Shown here piece after piece: positions 1 through 15,469 of a DNA stretch of 64,000 nt. This DNA comes from Thereva unica (Eukaryota > Arthropoda > Insecta > Diptera > Therevidae). The position numbers and the translations under genes were made by a program. Position 1 is the stretch's first letter; every line of letters begins with the position of its first letter. The notes beneath the pieces are model-generated. The model made no database searches and was not told the DNA's origin. It saw only the letters and a list, made by a program, of their open reading frames with translations. The stretch lies in NCBI GenBank assembly GCA_949987705.1, contig OX465281.1:2334001-2398000 (forward strand), given 5' to 3'.

Positions 1-639
1 AAATCAATTAACAAGCAACTTAATTAATAACGTCAATGAAATTACAAAATCTTTTATCCATGGTAAAAAAAATGCTCAAAATTGCATAATTTTCAAGAGG
101 ATGCACTTAAACGCATCTCAGATTTATTAAAAACAAAAAAAAAAACAATTCTTACTCTAAAATGATCTTATATCGAGTTTTCTTTTCGATAATTCATTCA
201 ATATTTATTCAAAAATATTGTTCAAATCCAATTTTACTCGTTTAAATTGAAAATTCCAAAAAAATTTAAAAATTGTATTCTCAAAATATTCTAGTTCTTG
301 TCTTCTATAAAATAAATGTGATTTCGTCAATTATTTCCGACTTAATCATAAGTTACATAAATGCTATGAAAAAAACGATACGATAATGAATCAATTATTA
401 TAAATTAAAAATATAAACACAAAAGACAAAAAAATTAATTAATTAACTCGTGTTTACGCGGCTTGTTCAATTACATCCCGAGTGCCTAGTGTGTGGCAAT
501 AATTATTATTGAAAAAAGGAATATATTTAAATGATATTTAGTAACATTATTAGACTATGTACTGTTAATTTAATGAAAAAAAACATAAAAATTAAAGATT
601 ATTTGAAAAAAGGATGTTTGTGTTTAAATGTTCCCCCAC
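1..639. other. AT-rich stretch without recognisable genes
   Basis: Very AT-rich sequence with many A and T runs and no open frame of note. I see no gene or named repeat in it. Confidence 0.5.
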
Positions 640-699
640 GAATATGCTTTGAAGCAACATTTTAGATGTTCTGTTGTGGCTTTTGCAGGGTACTGGGCG

Positions 700-1140
700 T
701 ATAATAGAATTGATAAAAGCTCTATATAACAATTCTAAATGCAGAGTTCGCCATAATGGAAAATTATCCGACAGCTTTCAGGTGAGCTCGAGTACGACAA
801 GGATGCCTACTTTCGCCATTACTATTTTTTATAGTAATAAATGACATCCTTGTCGGCGCTCTAGATAGTAGAACAGGCGGCATACAATGGGGTTTGCTAG
901 GATAGACGACCAAATCAGGCGAAAGAAATGGGATTTTATTGGCCATACCTTGCCACGCGAAAACGACAATCTGCAAGGATCCCATCGAGTAGAAAGACCT
1001 AGAACAACGTGGAGGGGAACCCTACTAGCAGAAGCCGCAACAACTGGGAGATCCTGGTCGGAGCTGAGCGCTGTCGCGTAAAACAGAGTCCGCTGGAGGG
1101 CAACTGTTTCCGCCATATATCCCATGAGGGATTAAAGGAG
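700..1140 (+). mobile_element. LINE (non-LTR retrotransposon) reverse transcriptase fragment
   Basis: Translation of the plus strand gives a reverse-transcriptase block (RQGCLLSPLLF, about 795-835) followed after a deletion by the C-terminal tail of the same kind of ORF (RIDDQIRRKKWDFIGHTL, then RVERPRTTWRGTL, about 900-1020) and a final NRVRWRATVSAIYPMRD-like end. The same tail occurs on the minus strand at 56785-57270, so both are copies of one LINE family. Frames shift and the YADD catalytic segment is missing, so this is a dead, internally deleted copy. Confidence 0.75.
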
Positions 1141-1219
1141 CTTAAAGAAGAAGATGAAGCATGGAGTAGCTCCCAAAAATCCACAGATATATTTGAGACG
1201 AAGGCTCGCCGAAACATAA

Positions 1220-1519
1220 ACGGCCAATTAATGAAGGCAATGCATGGAGAATATCCTACAAATACGGATTGTACGACTTGTAAAAAAAAGTGTAAAATAT
1301 CATCACATGCAGTCTACTGCATTTACGTTGGGCCGGTCATGTCCAAAGAATAGATAACTCAAGGATTCCAAAAACATTCCTACTTCTAGATGGCAAAATA
1401 CCACTGTCAAGGTGGGAAGACAATTATTAGGGTTGATGCAGCAAAACTACTCAATACAAGAAACTGTAGGCAAGCTGCGGAAGAAGGTGAAGGAGGCCAA
1501 GGCTCGAATTGCGCTGTAG
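1220..1519 (+). mobile_element. LINE ORF C-terminal fragment, second family
   Basis: The plus strand encodes the end of a non-LTR retrotransposon polyprotein: WAGHVQRIDNSRIPK near 1330-1375, then a degraded middle, then KARIAL and a stop at 1517-1519. The 21542-23030 element on the minus strand ends the same way (LAGHTFRMEDNRIPK ... KARLGL), so the two belong to one family. Several in-frame stops make it a pseudogene. Confidence 0.7.
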
Positions 1520-1969
1520 ACACATCGAAGATGAAGAAGATTGTTGGTATTTATTTTGTTAGTGTGTGAGTATGGTCGCCAACCATGTAAGTAGTTTTTT
1601 TCTAAGCCAGATAGGAGGCAGGATATTCACAGAGAACACTTCCATGCAGAGTCGGCAATCTGTCTTCTGAGACAGTTCAACGTTGTAGGTTATACCGCAG
1701 CCCCACAACACCAGCCAGATGTCCCACCAACACCCTGAGGTTTTCCCTGTATAGAAGATACATAACTCGTTCTTATTATTTTTTTAGCCTATCTAAGAAT
1801 TGGGACCGATTCTCAATAAGTTAGGCTAAGTCTCTTAACCCAGTCCTCTACCAAGGACATAGAAGTTGGCTACGTACTGGGCCCTGGACAAGCGTCTCAG
1901 ACCCCTTCCTCGCAAGCTTGTTCGAAAGCGCTGCGATGTTGTCGATTTAGGCAAGCGGTTCCTGTTATA

Positions 1970-2330
1970 TTACAAGGCATCGTACATGTGATTTTCCCTC
2001 AGAACGGAAACAGGGACAATCTGCCTACAGGAAACGTGAATGGCGCAGATGTACAGAAGGTAAGCGAGAACGAAATTGTGGATGCCGCTCGTAGGCTGAA
2101 CGGTATACAGAATAGAGTAGCGAATTTGGCCGCCATGGTGGCACCAGATGGGTTTGGCCAAGTAGTCACAGCGTCCCTGAGGGAAGGAGTGTTCCGTGAG
2201 CAAAGGAAGCGTCAAAAACTTGAGCCCATCCTAAAGCCGAGTATGCCCCCAGTGGACCCGTCGGCATACAGTCTGATATGCCTCCTAAACACTAAGGGAA
2301 AGCTTTCATCAACGGATCATGTCAATATGG
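1970..2330 (+). mobile_element. R1-like LINE, N-terminal part of the reverse transcriptase
   Basis: The open frame contains FREQRKRQKLEPILKPSMPP followed by DPSAYSLICLLNTKGK. This matches the segment of R1/LOA-type LINEs where the RT begins (WKRQRL..LPK, then YRPLCMLDTAGK). Only this first RT block remains before the frame breaks. From 1520 to 1970 I see no coding potential; it is probably decayed element sequence. Confidence 0.65.
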
Positions 2331-2539
2331 CGAGAGTTGGCAATGATCGCAATATGGTGAGAGCTGAGCAAGATTGTCGCGTAGTTGATAAATCTGGATA
2401 CATCGAATTGTGATAGAATCCCTTGTAGCTAGGACACTGCACTACAAGTGCGGCTAGGATAACTGATGTAGTTCCGTAAGCCTACGTCCCAGCGCCCTCC
2501 TTTCTTCTTTAGGAGGGAGTGGTGAGAATCTTACATCGG

Positions 2540-3080
2540 TCTTACAGCACAGTATAAAGGGCGTTTCCTGTGACTCTAGTCTTTCACATAAAAAAAACAG
2601 CAGGGAATGTGTACTACCGCCTGTCTAAGGAGTCCATGCCCATGACGGGACAACTCAACTGACTAATCTTACCTACCCGTTTTTGCATGACGTTCAAGTC
2701 CCCACCGGTACAAGCTGTAAAGGCATTACTTCAGCCTGGTGTCTTTGAAAAAGGGATCCTTCAACGATGCTCACCAGACCTGGAACAATCTAGCCATTTT
2801 CTAGATTTCGTAATGCTTAAGTTTCTGGCGGATTCCTTTTAGGACCACTTCCACATATTCTCCGACCTTGTAAGATAAAAGTGTCGTCAGGTGTTCGTGT
2901 TACCTGCACTTCAGCAACTGCTTCCAACCCAGCCTTGTGCTTGCCAAACTTTGGGCATTTAAAGAGGACATGCTCTGCGTCCTTTTAATCGTCCAAACAT
3001 TCCGCGAAGGACGGTAAATCGTTCGACTTGAAGCTGTGACGGTGTGCCTTATAACCTCTATGTCCACCCAGGAGCTCTGT
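2540..3080 (-). mobile_element. R1-like LINE 3' segment (cysteine/histidine tail)
   Basis: Read on the minus strand, about 3060-2930 encodes HRGYKAHRHSFK...SFAEC..DAEHVLFKCPKFGKHKAG. This is the C-terminal CCHC-like tail of R1/LOA-type LINE ORF2 proteins (typically GHGCFRAYLHRF ... EDAEHVLFxCPRF). Frames are interrupted. It lies tail-to-tail with the plus-strand piece at 3123-3470. Confidence 0.6.
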
Positions 3081-3122
3081 GAGCTAGTAACTCACTTCAC
3101 CAGCCCACTCCTGTAGAGCATT

Positions 3123-3470
3123 ATGTATGATGAAGTCCTGGCAATTCGCCTCCTGCGAGAAGCTGTCGCTATTGAGCTCATCGATGACATCGGGGTGGGG
3201 GTAGAAGGTCTAATGCTATTAGATCATAAAATGGAAGTAGTGCTAATCAGCAAGCGGAAAAGGTGGAGGAAGTTGACCAGGTCATTCGCTCCAAGGCCAC
3301 ACTTGGATATCTGGAAGTGATGATTGACTGAAAGCTCAATGCACTTGGCGCGCACGGCGGAGTAAGCTTTCGCCATCAGAGTTAAACGCTCGTTCTCTTT
3401 CTTTGTAAATGCCCGCATCGTATCAAAGCCAGGTAGACTTTCGGAAAGACTTAATAAATATGTATTTCCA
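3123..3470 (+). mobile_element. R1-like LINE reverse transcriptase palm fragment
   Basis: The plus strand reads MYDEVLAIRLLREAVAIELIDDIGVGVEG ... LLDHKMEVVLISKRKR (about 3123-3270). This corresponds to the RT active-site region of R1/LOA LINEs (MYDDVLRL..., FADDIAVVV, DHKTEAVLIS). The catalytic FADD is changed to LIDD and the reading frame then meets two stops, so it is inactive. Up to 3780 I see only AT-rich sequence leading into the RpS18 promoter. Confidence 0.65.
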
Positions 3471-3759
3471 AACTACGCATCAGAGTACTGATAGCTTCCT
3501 AAACTCTACAGGATCAAACAACCACCTAACTATAAGTACAAGAATTTGTATCATCAGAACGGCGCGCCAAGGTTCTGGTTGTACCGTAGGTAACCCTACA
3601 TCTAACTTAACCTTCTATAATCATTGTGCTATAGTACTAATTTTGTAAAATTAAAAAAATTTTTTTTTGCAACGAATGCGATATATTTTTGCAACTTCAA
3701 AATGAAGTAAAAAGCTTTCTAACTTGCAATAGAAAAGTGAGATGGCGCTGTTTTGATGA

Positions 3760-3830
3760 CATTGACATTTGACAACTTCCGTTCGTCCGTCTTTTTGAGT
3801 TTGTATTCGGAGATACAAGAGAGATCAAAA
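3760..3830 (+). promoter_or_regulatory. RpS18 promoter / 5' leader with TOP-like start
   Basis: Immediately upstream of the RpS18 ATG lies a short leader with a pyrimidine tract (GTCTTTTTGAG, around 3789-3799). Such tracts are typical of the 5' terminal oligopyrimidine starts of ribosomal-protein mRNAs, which couple translation to TOR signalling. The exact start site is inferred, not seen. The leader would be about 40 nt. Confidence 0.45.
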
Positions 3831-4504
3831 ATGGTAAGCTAAAAAATTCGCAATTTTCTGTGTCATCGTATAATAAATTTAATATTAAATTGAACAGAAA
3901 TGTTCATGTCCGCCAGAGGAATCGTTTTACAGAAAAATTTGTTGCTAGTTTCCACCGAGAGTCTTAATTAACGAAATGTTTTTCTCCATTACAGTCGCTG
4001 GTCATTCCGGAAAAGTTTCAACACATTCTTCGTATCATGGGTACGAATATTGATGGTAAGAGGAAAGTTACCATCGCAATGACAGCAATCAAAGGTGTCG
4101 GCCGCAGATACGCCAACATTGTCCTTAAAAAAGCCGATGTAGATCTGACAAAACGCGCCGGAGAATGCACCGAGGAGGAGGTAAACAAATTCTGCCGAAA
4201 TGTATTGTGGGAGGTGCTAAATATGTCCTTTTAGGTTGAAAAGATTGTCACAATCATCCTGAATCCAAGGCAGTACAAAATCCCAAATTGGTTCCTTAAC
4301 AGACAGAAGGACATCATTGACGGAAAGTACACCCAATTGACATCCTCTAATTTGGATTCGAAACTGCGTGAAGATTTGGAACGATTGAAGAAAATCCGTG
4401 CCCATAGAGGTATGCGTCATTACTGGGGCCTCCGTGTCCGTGGCCAGCATACCAAGACCACCGGTCGTCGTGGTAGGACTGTTGGTGTCTCTAAGAAGAA
4501 GTAA
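3831..4504 (+). CDS. RpS18: 40S ribosomal protein S18 (uS13)
   Basis: Component of the 40S subunit head (bacterial S13 family) that contacts initiator tRNA and the inter-subunit bridge. Three coding exons: 3831-3833 (only the ATG), 3995-4180 and 4235-4504, joined by GT-AG introns of 161 and 54 bp. They sum to 459 nt = 152 residues plus stop, the usual animal length. The protein begins [19 protein letters not shown] and ends [13 protein letters not shown], both diagnostic. The 54-bp intron falls after the AGECTEEE segment, has a CTAAAT-type branch site, and if retained gives a stop at its last codon. No frameshift; expected to be active. The neighbouring sequence is transposon debris, not other ribosomal genes. 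Confidence 0.97.
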
Positions 4505-4563
4505 TTTTTTTTACTCATGTTTTTCGGTGTGCTTCGCCGGGATATGTATGGATTTTGATTTTA

Positions 4564-4569
4564 AATAAA
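4564..4569 (+). terminator. RpS18 polyadenylation signal (AATAAA)
   Basis: A canonical AATAAA lies 60 bp after the RpS18 stop codon, giving a short 3' UTR as is usual for ribosomal-protein mRNAs. Confidence 0.7.
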
Positions 4570-5220
4570 TTAAGAACTGATAATCTTTGTTGGCGTTCAA
4601 TCGGATTTGTGGGGGCATGTGTAGGAAGTGCACCAAGGCGTGATCCTTGTAACAGTGTAATTATTTTGGAAATGGTGAATGCTCCCTAGTTTTGTCTAGT
4701 GTTTAAAATGCATCTTGGTTTATTGTAAGGATTCTGAGAGGGCTGAAATAGTGCGCCAAGAAGCTGCTAAAATGGATGTGTTTAAAAAACAATTGATACC
4801 TTTACTACCAAGTTCTTTCATGGCAACCAATATTTTATTTTGAAGATGTGTTAGATAAAACGCCGAGGATTTCGTTGAACCAACATTTCTGTGGTACGTT
4901 TTTATGCCCACTTTAACAAGTGGTTCTTCAAGGGCTTGGACGGTAGCTCAGAGGCAAGACTTTTGTCTTAAGTTAACTCTCGGAGGGTTAATGGGGCTTG
5001 GCGTGTGTGGCAAAACCCGCTTTTCTGATGCAGTATCATTGCAGAGGTTGTGCTCTGAGTTCTGCGGTCCCCCTTTCTACCTGGGTCTTGTTTCTCTCCC
5101 TATCTTGGTTCCATCAGGATTCAAATTAATTGCTTCAACTAGGCTAGTGGTCGGCAAACTTATTGGTCAACAGAGCCAAATTTTAAATTAACATTGACAA
5201 TGTAGGTATAGGACACAAAC
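4570..5220. other. Intergenic stretch, no gene recognised
   Basis: Several small open frames occur on both strands but none resembles a known protein or has spliced continuity. A tRNA-like GTAGCTCAGAGG at about 4943 has no matching box B or acceptor stem nearby. Confidence 0.4.
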
Positions 5221-5528
5221 AACTATATAGCCCCCAGAGAGGCTGGTGCTGCTGGCGGAATCGCCGAGGAATGAACTCGGGGAGCAAATGCTTCCTCTAT
5301 TGCCGCTACAGACGGGGCTGGATCTCTAAAACCACCACTCCAAACCTGAAGGGGAAATCTCCTCAGCCCAAAAAGGGGAGGGTAAAAAATCCCTTCAGGA
5401 AATTAGTATGAAGCTTTTCCGGATAAACCTTCATCACGCTAAACCTGCCTTCCTCTCTCGCAGTTCGTATCCAGAGATCTGGTAGCGCCGGAGGTAGTGC
5501 TACCCGGAGACGTAGGAATGCCCAGGGT

Positions 5529-5868
5529 CTGTACTCCCGAAGACGAGACGATATAGAAACGAAACGAAATAGCAAGACGAGACGAAATATATTTCCTACT
5601 CCTGAAGACGATAATCTTGAACTTCCTTGTTTTTGCAAATTTTGACCTATTATGCAAAATAAATTTAAACTATCAAAATAATTAACAATCCCAACTTACA
5701 TTTTAATCTCAAAACCGCCGACACACAACAAGCACTAACGTCTAAACGAAGACGATTGCAAATGTGTCATCGTTTGTTTAGACAAAAACGAGACGATATC
5801 GTCTTCGCAGGTAGCATTTTGACAAAACGGTTTCGTTTTCGTCTCGTTTCGTCTTCGGGAGTACAGGC
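5529..5868. repeat. MITE with GTACTCCCGAAGACGA terminal inverted repeats
   Basis: The left end (about 5529) reads CTGTACTCCCGAAGACGA and the right end (to about 5868) is its reverse complement. GAAACGAAACGA/TTTCGTTTTCGTCTCG stretches extend the inverted similarity inward. The unit is about 340 bp and has no coding capacity, as expected of a non-autonomous DNA transposon. No clear target-site duplication is visible. The flanking sequence at 5225-5520 and 5870-6000 looks like older repeat that it interrupted. Confidence 0.6.
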
Positions 5869-6149
5869 CCAGGCTTGTCATAGCCTCGGCCTACCTCGGT
5901 GGAGCAGCCTGCCCCACCGCCGTCACCTTGAGCGGGGACGCACCAATACTAATCTTAGGGGCGAACACCTCCTTGATTTCATTACTACCTAAAATTTACA
6001 GGTTGTAAAGTGAACAAGGGACCCGAACCTACCTTTTCTAATGTGACTAGGCACGAGGTGTTGACCGGACTCTTGCTAGCACATTCATCAGTTCCAGAAT
6101 ACTGAACTGGCAAGTCTCAAGCGAGCTACCAATGTCTGATCATAGACAT

Positions 6150-6960
6150 ACAAGGTTTAACTTGAGAGCTGCTGGATTCCACGGCAGACTAACTGGGAGG
6201 CCTATCGAGCAGTCTTCAGATTAGGAGTCAGCCTTGTTGATAATAATCCCATTACTGAGGCCGATCTCGCTCTTGTCTCTTCCAATCTACAGGAAACGAT
6301 CATCGCAGCCTTCGAAACCTCGAAGCACCAACCGAAAGCTTTCATGGTGGAAGAATGATCTCTGCAGCCAAAGAGAAGTCAGAGAACCATTTAATAGGGC
6401 TAAGGTTTCGGGCAACTGGGACCTCTACAAGAAAGCCCTCACCAATTATAACAAAGATTTGAGAAGATACAAACAAACGAAGAAATAGACAAGCTTCCAG
6501 CCTCCACGAGGTTGCACCAAGTTCTGTCTAAGGATCACTCCAATGGCATCGTCTCTCTCAAGACTCCTGAAGGGTCCTTGATGGAGAACTCCAGGGATAC
6601 CATGGAGCTATTAATGAACACTCACTTCCCTAGTACTCAGGTAACTGACCTGGGATTGGCCTTAGAACCATGGACGGATGAGCCCCCTTAGCTGCCCGAA
6701 CATATCAATAGGAACAAAGGCCTGGCAAACAGGATTTTCACTGCGGGTAATAGCGAGACTTCTGTGAAGGGCCACATCTTCCCAGCTCTCCTACAGAGAG
6801 GCTCGGGAGAGATCTTATAAATCCTGCTACCACTATTTCGGGGAAGCTTTGCGCTAGGGTAGTCTTTATCCCTAAATCGGGGAGATCAAAACCCTATTGA
6901 CCCATTAGCCTCTCCTCCTTTCTCCTGAAAACGATGGAGAACATTCCCATTACGATTTCG
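6150..6960 (+). mobile_element. LINE ORF2 fragment (linker plus start of RT)
   Basis: The plus strand, with stops and frame changes, encodes pieces in the order expected of an I/R1-type LINE between endonuclease and RT: NWEAYRAVFRLGVSLV...EADLALVSSNLQETIIAAFE (6200-6330), a middle with ...MNTHFPSTQ, GHIFPALLQ near 6770-6790, then VVFIPKSGRS and PISLSSFLLKTMEN (6860-6940). The copy is truncated just before the RT catalytic core and runs up to the Rpn1 3' end. Confidence 0.7.
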
Positions 6961-6989
6961 GTAAACAAAATGGCGTTAATTGTGAATAT

Positions 6990-6995
6990 TTTATT
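6990..6995 (-). terminator. Rpn1 polyadenylation signal (AATAAA on the minus strand)
   Basis: TTTATT on the plus strand reads AATAAA for the minus-strand Rpn1 transcript, about 70 bp beyond its stop codon. Nearby AT-rich sequence could supply alternatives. Confidence 0.5.
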
Positions 6996-7065
6996 TCTAA
7001 TGTTATAAATCAAGAGGATAATATTTAGCATATTAAAAAATCAATACTAAAAAAGCAAACGGTTC

Positions 7066-9744
7066 TTATTTTACAAAATTGGGATTTTTCCTTAAAATAA
7101 CAAAGCTCTCCATTATGGGCGTTAACGAAATGTACTCATCAGTGGCAAGCTCAGCCCTCTCACCCATGGCTAGTAGCACGGGCGTAGTGTGGGTCTGGAA
7201 TCCCGTTATTGTTTTTGGCTTTCCGGCTTGGCCGACTACGTCCACCGCCATTCCAACACGAACTGGTACCTGAAGCTGGTTAAGATTCTCGTCGAAGGTA
7301 ATTAACATCCTGGGCTGCATGGCTGGAACTAGGGTGTAGAGCAAGTAATGAGATCTTCCCAGGACAATATTCTTAACATCGAGGAATGCGACCAAAGTGG
7401 ACATTAACCCAGCAACTGCGACAGGATTCATCAGCTGGCGGTCACTGTGATAGGGGCTCAACGTGAGAGTTCCCTTGCCCAAATGAGTCAGACCTTGAGC
7501 GATTCGCACCATAAACAAATTGTTGGGATCTTTGGCGTGGTACTGGGCAAGTTGGCGTAGCATTGCTGCCAATCTAGCATTATTTGTTCCGGCTCCGACG
7601 AGACCCATTCCGAATATTGCATTGTGGGCAACCTCGACATCACTGTCATGAGAGAATTTGCTTAAGGTGTCTAAGATGTTTAGTTTTGGGTTCGACACGG
7701 ATATCAAGCCAAGTGCCAGGGGAACTGCTCGTCGTATGCAGGGCTCACAGTACCGAAGTAGATTCCCGAAAGACCTGAAAGCCATTTCTGCGCCGATTTC
7801 TTCTCCCATGGCAATAAGAGCGATGCCAAGAACGGCTATGGACTGTGTGGCCGATAGATCCTTCTCCTTGTCGGTCTTTTCTTTCTGCGCCGTTGCCGTT
7901 TTGTTGCTGCCCTTGTCATCGCCGTCTGTACTAGGAGTCTCGTAATGCTCAGAGCAAATGTGCAAGAGATGTTGAATTTTAAGAACGTTGCCAGTGCCAG
8001 CGTAGGCGCAGATCTCTACCATTGTCGTCGCCATGGAGTTGAAAGGTTCATCCAGGACTTCAAGAGTTACAATAACAGCTTCTGCGGCTTCTTGACGTCC
8101 AAGATACAAAAGACCTAATCCAAGTATAAGGAATTTCGTGTAGGTGTCCCGAAGTTCACTTTCATTTCTCCCTAAGATCGTGTGCAATAGAATTTCTGTC
8201 ACCTCAGCATTGCATGATCCCACTGCTATCAAGCCAAGACTAAGAGCAGCAAGGCCTAAGACTTCCGAGTTGGCGTTGTTCTTCCTGTCGCTGTTGAACA
8301 CTGTGCGTAGAGAGTCGATGACAATGGATCTATTGGATCCCGCATAAGCAATGCCTAAGCCTAAGATCGCACCAATGCGCATGGAGGCGTTCTGATGATG
8401 AATGTAGTCCGAGAGCAGAGCATGTGCCGGGTCAACTTCATTTCTTATTCCGCAATTAACAATGCCACAAGCAAGCAGGGCTCCCGATTTAATATGATCT
8501 TCAGTGGAGTAGAGGTATTTGTCAATTGAAGTCAAACCTCCATCGACATCCCACAAAAGAATTAGTCCCAATGATGCTGTGGCGCTTAGCATACCATGTT
8601 CCTTATTCTTGTACAGCCACTTGTTGCCATCTTCAGTCAGGAGCTTATCTACACCAAAGCCTGCATTCACAAATCCATTAACGAAACTTGCAGCTAAATT
8701 TTGCCTGGCAGAGTCCACTTGAGTGGAAGCAAAAGGAGTTCTGGTGTTATCTAGGTGCGACTTGTAGACATCTTCTGGTGTTTTCGGCTCCATAATATCC
8801 AGTTCGCGAGCTAAATTAAGGAAGTAGTTGTTCAAGTGAGCATTGGACATGATTTCCATCAGATCATCGTAGTCGGCCGAGGTTTCACGCAGCTCCAAGC
8901 AAATTTGTTGACGCGCAAGCATGAATGCTAGTTGTTTCTGCACCGCTGGATCCTTCGGTTCAGTGAAAATCTTCTCTATAACCTCCATATTGTTTAGCAT
9001 CAAAGCCAACCTCATAGCCTGGGTGTATCGGGAGAATTTCCGAGACAAGCTCAACGCCACCTCCAATATAGCAATATTCTCTGGTTCTGGCACATAGGGA
9101 ACACAGCTTTGCAAATACAAACAAACCCTGGGGTATGCACTCTCATCCACGTACTCCTCTAGCAGATCTAAACGTTCAATTTCCATCAGCAAATCACAAG
9201 CATCCGCTTCAGCATTGTGCTCCATGTTGTAGGGGATGATTTGTTTAACAAGGTCCACTAATCTTCCCCGGAAGTTCCCCGATGTTTCTGGCCAATTCAC
9301 AGAAATCTCGCCAGCGAGATGGCGTACATACTCATGGCCCCAGGCACCAATTTTTTGATTCGAGTCACACAGAAAACGATAAACCAGACAATCTTTACCA
9401 CTGCCCATTGTCATAGCTAGTACGGAAATGATATCTGCACAAGCCTGACGAGTGTCTTGATCGGGCATCTTCTTGTATATTTCCTTCATGGTCTCGTAGT
9501 AGGGCCGCATAAATTTCAATGGTTTCGGAACAGACGTCATACTGGTTGTCGATGCCCGAATTAGTTTACTCATCGTGTCCAATGCTGGCATGTAGAGCTC
9601 CTCGTTTGATTCCTGCATGCGCTCCACCAACATTGCCAATTCATCCTGAAGCTGCTGGTCCTCATCTGAGATTTCTTGGTTCTCCTCCTTATTTTCCTTC
9701 TTTTCGCCGACTTTTATTTCTTCGACTTCTTTTGTTTCGGACAT
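7066..9744 (-). CDS. Rpn1: 26S proteasome non-ATPase regulatory subunit 2 (Rpn1/PSMD2)
   Basis: Rpn1 is the large scaffold of the 19S base. It docks ubiquitin shuttle factors and the deubiquitinase Usp14/Ubp6 and sits on the ATPase ring in cytosol and nucleus. The gene is one uninterrupted frame of 892 residues, close to the usual ~900. The acidic, Glu/Lys-rich N-terminus ([20 protein letters not shown]) precedes the conserved helical N-domain ([18 protein letters not shown]). A toroid of proteasome/cyclosome repeats follows at roughly residues 400-780, for example [29 protein letters not shown] and [15 protein letters not shown]. The C-terminus ends [13 protein letters not shown]. It lies head to head with Ate1. 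No disruption is seen. Lack of coding introns is unusual beside its intron-rich neighbours, but its preserved frame and context argue against a processed pseudogene. Confidence 0.96.
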   Translation of the reverse strand: MSETKEVEEIKVGEKKENKEENQEISDEDQQLQDELAMLVERMQESNEELYMPALDTMSKLIRASTTSMTSVPKPLKFMRPYYETMKEIYKKMPDQDTRQACADIISVLAMTMGSGKDCLVYRFLCDSNQKIGAWGHEYVRHLAGEISVNWPETSGNFRGRLVDLVKQIIPYNMEHNAEADACDLLMEIERLDLLEEYVDESAYPRVCLYLQSCVPYVPEPENIAILEVALSLSRKFSRYTQAMRLALMLNNMEVIEKIFTEPKDPAVQKQLAFMLARQQICLELRETSADYDDLMEIMSNAHLNNYFLNLARELDIMEPKTPEDVYKSHLDNTRTPFASTQVDSARQNLAASFVNGFVNAGFGVDKLLTEDGNKWLYKNKEHGMLSATASLGLILLWDVDGGLTSIDKYLYSTEDHIKSGALLACGIVNCGIRNEVDPAHALLSDYIHHQNASMRIGAILGLGIAYAGSNRSIVIDSLRTVFNSDRKNNANSEVLGLAALSLGLIAVGSCNAEVTEILLHTILGRNESELRDTYTKFLILGLGLLYLGRQEAAEAVIVTLEVLDEPFNSMATTMVEICAYAGTGNVLKIQHLLHICSEHYETPSTDGDDKGSNKTATAQKEKTDKEKDLSATQSIAVLGIALIAMGEEIGAEMAFRSFGNLLRYCEPCIRRAVPLALGLISVSNPKLNILDTLSKFSHDSDVEVAHNAIFGMGLVGAGTNNARLAAMLRQLAQYHAKDPNNLFMVRIAQGLTHLGKGTLTLSPYHSDRQLMNPVAVAGLMSTLVAFLDVKNIVLGRSHYLLYTLVPAMQPRMLITFDENLNQLQVPVRVGMAVDVVGQAGKPKTITGFQTHTTPVLLAMGERAELATDEYISLTPIMESFVILRKNPNFVK

Positions 9745-10456
9745 TTTCTATAATTTTTATTGTTTAGTGATATATTGAGTAGAGTTACGTTTTACCTTTT
9801 GTTTAAGAAAAACTATTTTATCTCAAGTAACTTTTGTTCAAAACACCGTACTTTGCAGGTTAGCTTTTATGCAGCAATTGACAGTCATCCACTCACACAA
9901 GTACAGTTTTTGAAGGTTTTGTTTTCTCTAGACAGCAGTTAAGCGCTGCTGATTTTAGAGAGAATTTTGATGCGTTCACCGGCAATATTTTAGATCATGG
10001 CACTACTGCATTGCCGAAAGTAATTTTGTGGTAGTTTCGAGGCTCTTATCCGCTTTTTTTTATTAATTTTGTTTTCTTTCCTTTTTTTCCTTCCAAGAAG
10101 CTCTGCAAACACAAGTGAGAAGGGATATTAAACAACTGAAGTGCTATGACCGTGCAGCAACTTTTTGCAGTGGTAAAGTCGAAGCTGTTGCATTCATTCT
10201 GTTTTGGGCCAGTGATGAGGATTTCATATTGCCATTGCCACGGGGCTGCCGAGGGGAAACAAAAGAAAGCTGCAGACATAACGGGATATCAGTTGGTACG
10301 ACTGGTTGTTGGAACAACATTTTGCGTTAAACAGCTGAAATGTGTCAAAATTTGTAAATGGTGGTGTCCAACTGCAATATAATTTTAACAAACCAAGTGA
10401 TATATCTCTATTTATTTTGTTAAATTGTTGAAGAAAAAAATTACAAAGTCTCAAGA
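9745..10456. promoter_or_regulatory. Shared intergenic region between divergent Rpn1 and Ate1
   Basis: These 712 bp separate the start codons of two divergently transcribed genes, so promoters and 5' UTRs of both must lie here or start here. No TATA box is obvious near either ATG. The small open frames inside (for example 10115-10330) have no recognisable product. Bidirectional promoter activity is an inference from the layout. Confidence 0.5.
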
Positions 10457-14734
<4,278 letters not shown>

Positions 14735-14808
14735 ATTGTGTGATTTATGGATTATGATTTCTTGATCGAATATAAAACGTTAAAAATTTTATTAATTATC
14801 ACAAAAGA

Positions 14809-14814
14809 ATAAAT
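14809..14814 (+). terminator. Ate1 polyadenylation signal (AATAAA)
   Basis: AATAAATAAA lies about 75 bp after the Ate1 stop codon in AT-rich sequence; a second overlapping AATAAA starts 4 bp later. No other gene follows closely. Confidence 0.65.
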
Positions 14815-15099
14815 AAATCTTAATATTCAATATTTCTTCATAAATGCAGATATCAATAGCAAATTAAAAAAGAATTATTTTTATTTAAAAGTGTTCTTAA
14901 TATTTCTAAAAAAAGCTGTTTTCTTTGTTTAAATTGTTTAAAAAAACTTAAATATAGCAAATTCAAAAAAAGTCTAAAAATAACTTTTTTTTATACTTTT
15001 CCAAAAACCGATTCTGTTAAAAAGGTCTCAAGGTTAAATTTATGACTTCTTTTGTTTATAGGTCAGCTCTGCCACAATAATTGATAGCTAGTCTTGTTT

Positions 15100-15400
15100 G
15101 GTGCCACAAGGAGTTCAGATGGAAAACTACTGTGAAGGATGGCAGGAGCTTCAGCGTAGCAGACATTGGACCATTTGGTAGTATAGCAGCAATTTGCCTC
15201 AAAATCGCCACAATCAGAAACGTCCAACGCAATGCCATAAACCGTCGACGGTTTAACGTAGATCTTCTGCGGGACAACATTAAAAGGCGAGATTTTGCTG
15301 GTAAATTGCAAAGAGTCTTAAACCAGCACAGCGTTTCTTACGACACAAATATTGAAGAGCTTATCCTTGTACTAAGGGCTTTTGTATTAAGGTAACATCT
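15100..15400 (+). mobile_element. LINE endonuclease-RT junction fragment
   Basis: The plus strand encodes VADIGPFGSIAAICLKIATI followed by RNVQRNAINRRRFNVDLLRD. The minus strand of 57230-57450 encodes the matching segment (GADTGSDHHLIV...VKIATIRNVQ ... DLLQDSIKRREFAGK). It is therefore the end of a LINE endonuclease and the linker beyond it. Truncated at both sides. The preceding 14815-15100 is AT-rich with no gene. Confidence 0.6.
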
Positions 15401-15469
15401 TAATCCAAGCAATAACTTACGCTAAGAGTGTTGGAGATCTGCGTGATCTCAAGCTACACTTTCTGCTCC

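Noticed and set aside
4930..5010. tRNA gene suggested by GTAGCTCAGAGG
   Set aside because: No matching box B, acceptor stem or anticodon arm could be folded.
7079..8722. Plus-strand frames across 7079-8722
   Set aside because: They are antisense shadows of the Rpn1 coding sequence.
7066..9744. Rpn1 as a processed pseudogene because it lacks introns
   Set aside because: The 892-codon frame is fully open with all expected regions, there is no poly(A) tail or target duplication, and it has a polyadenylation signal and a divergent neighbour.
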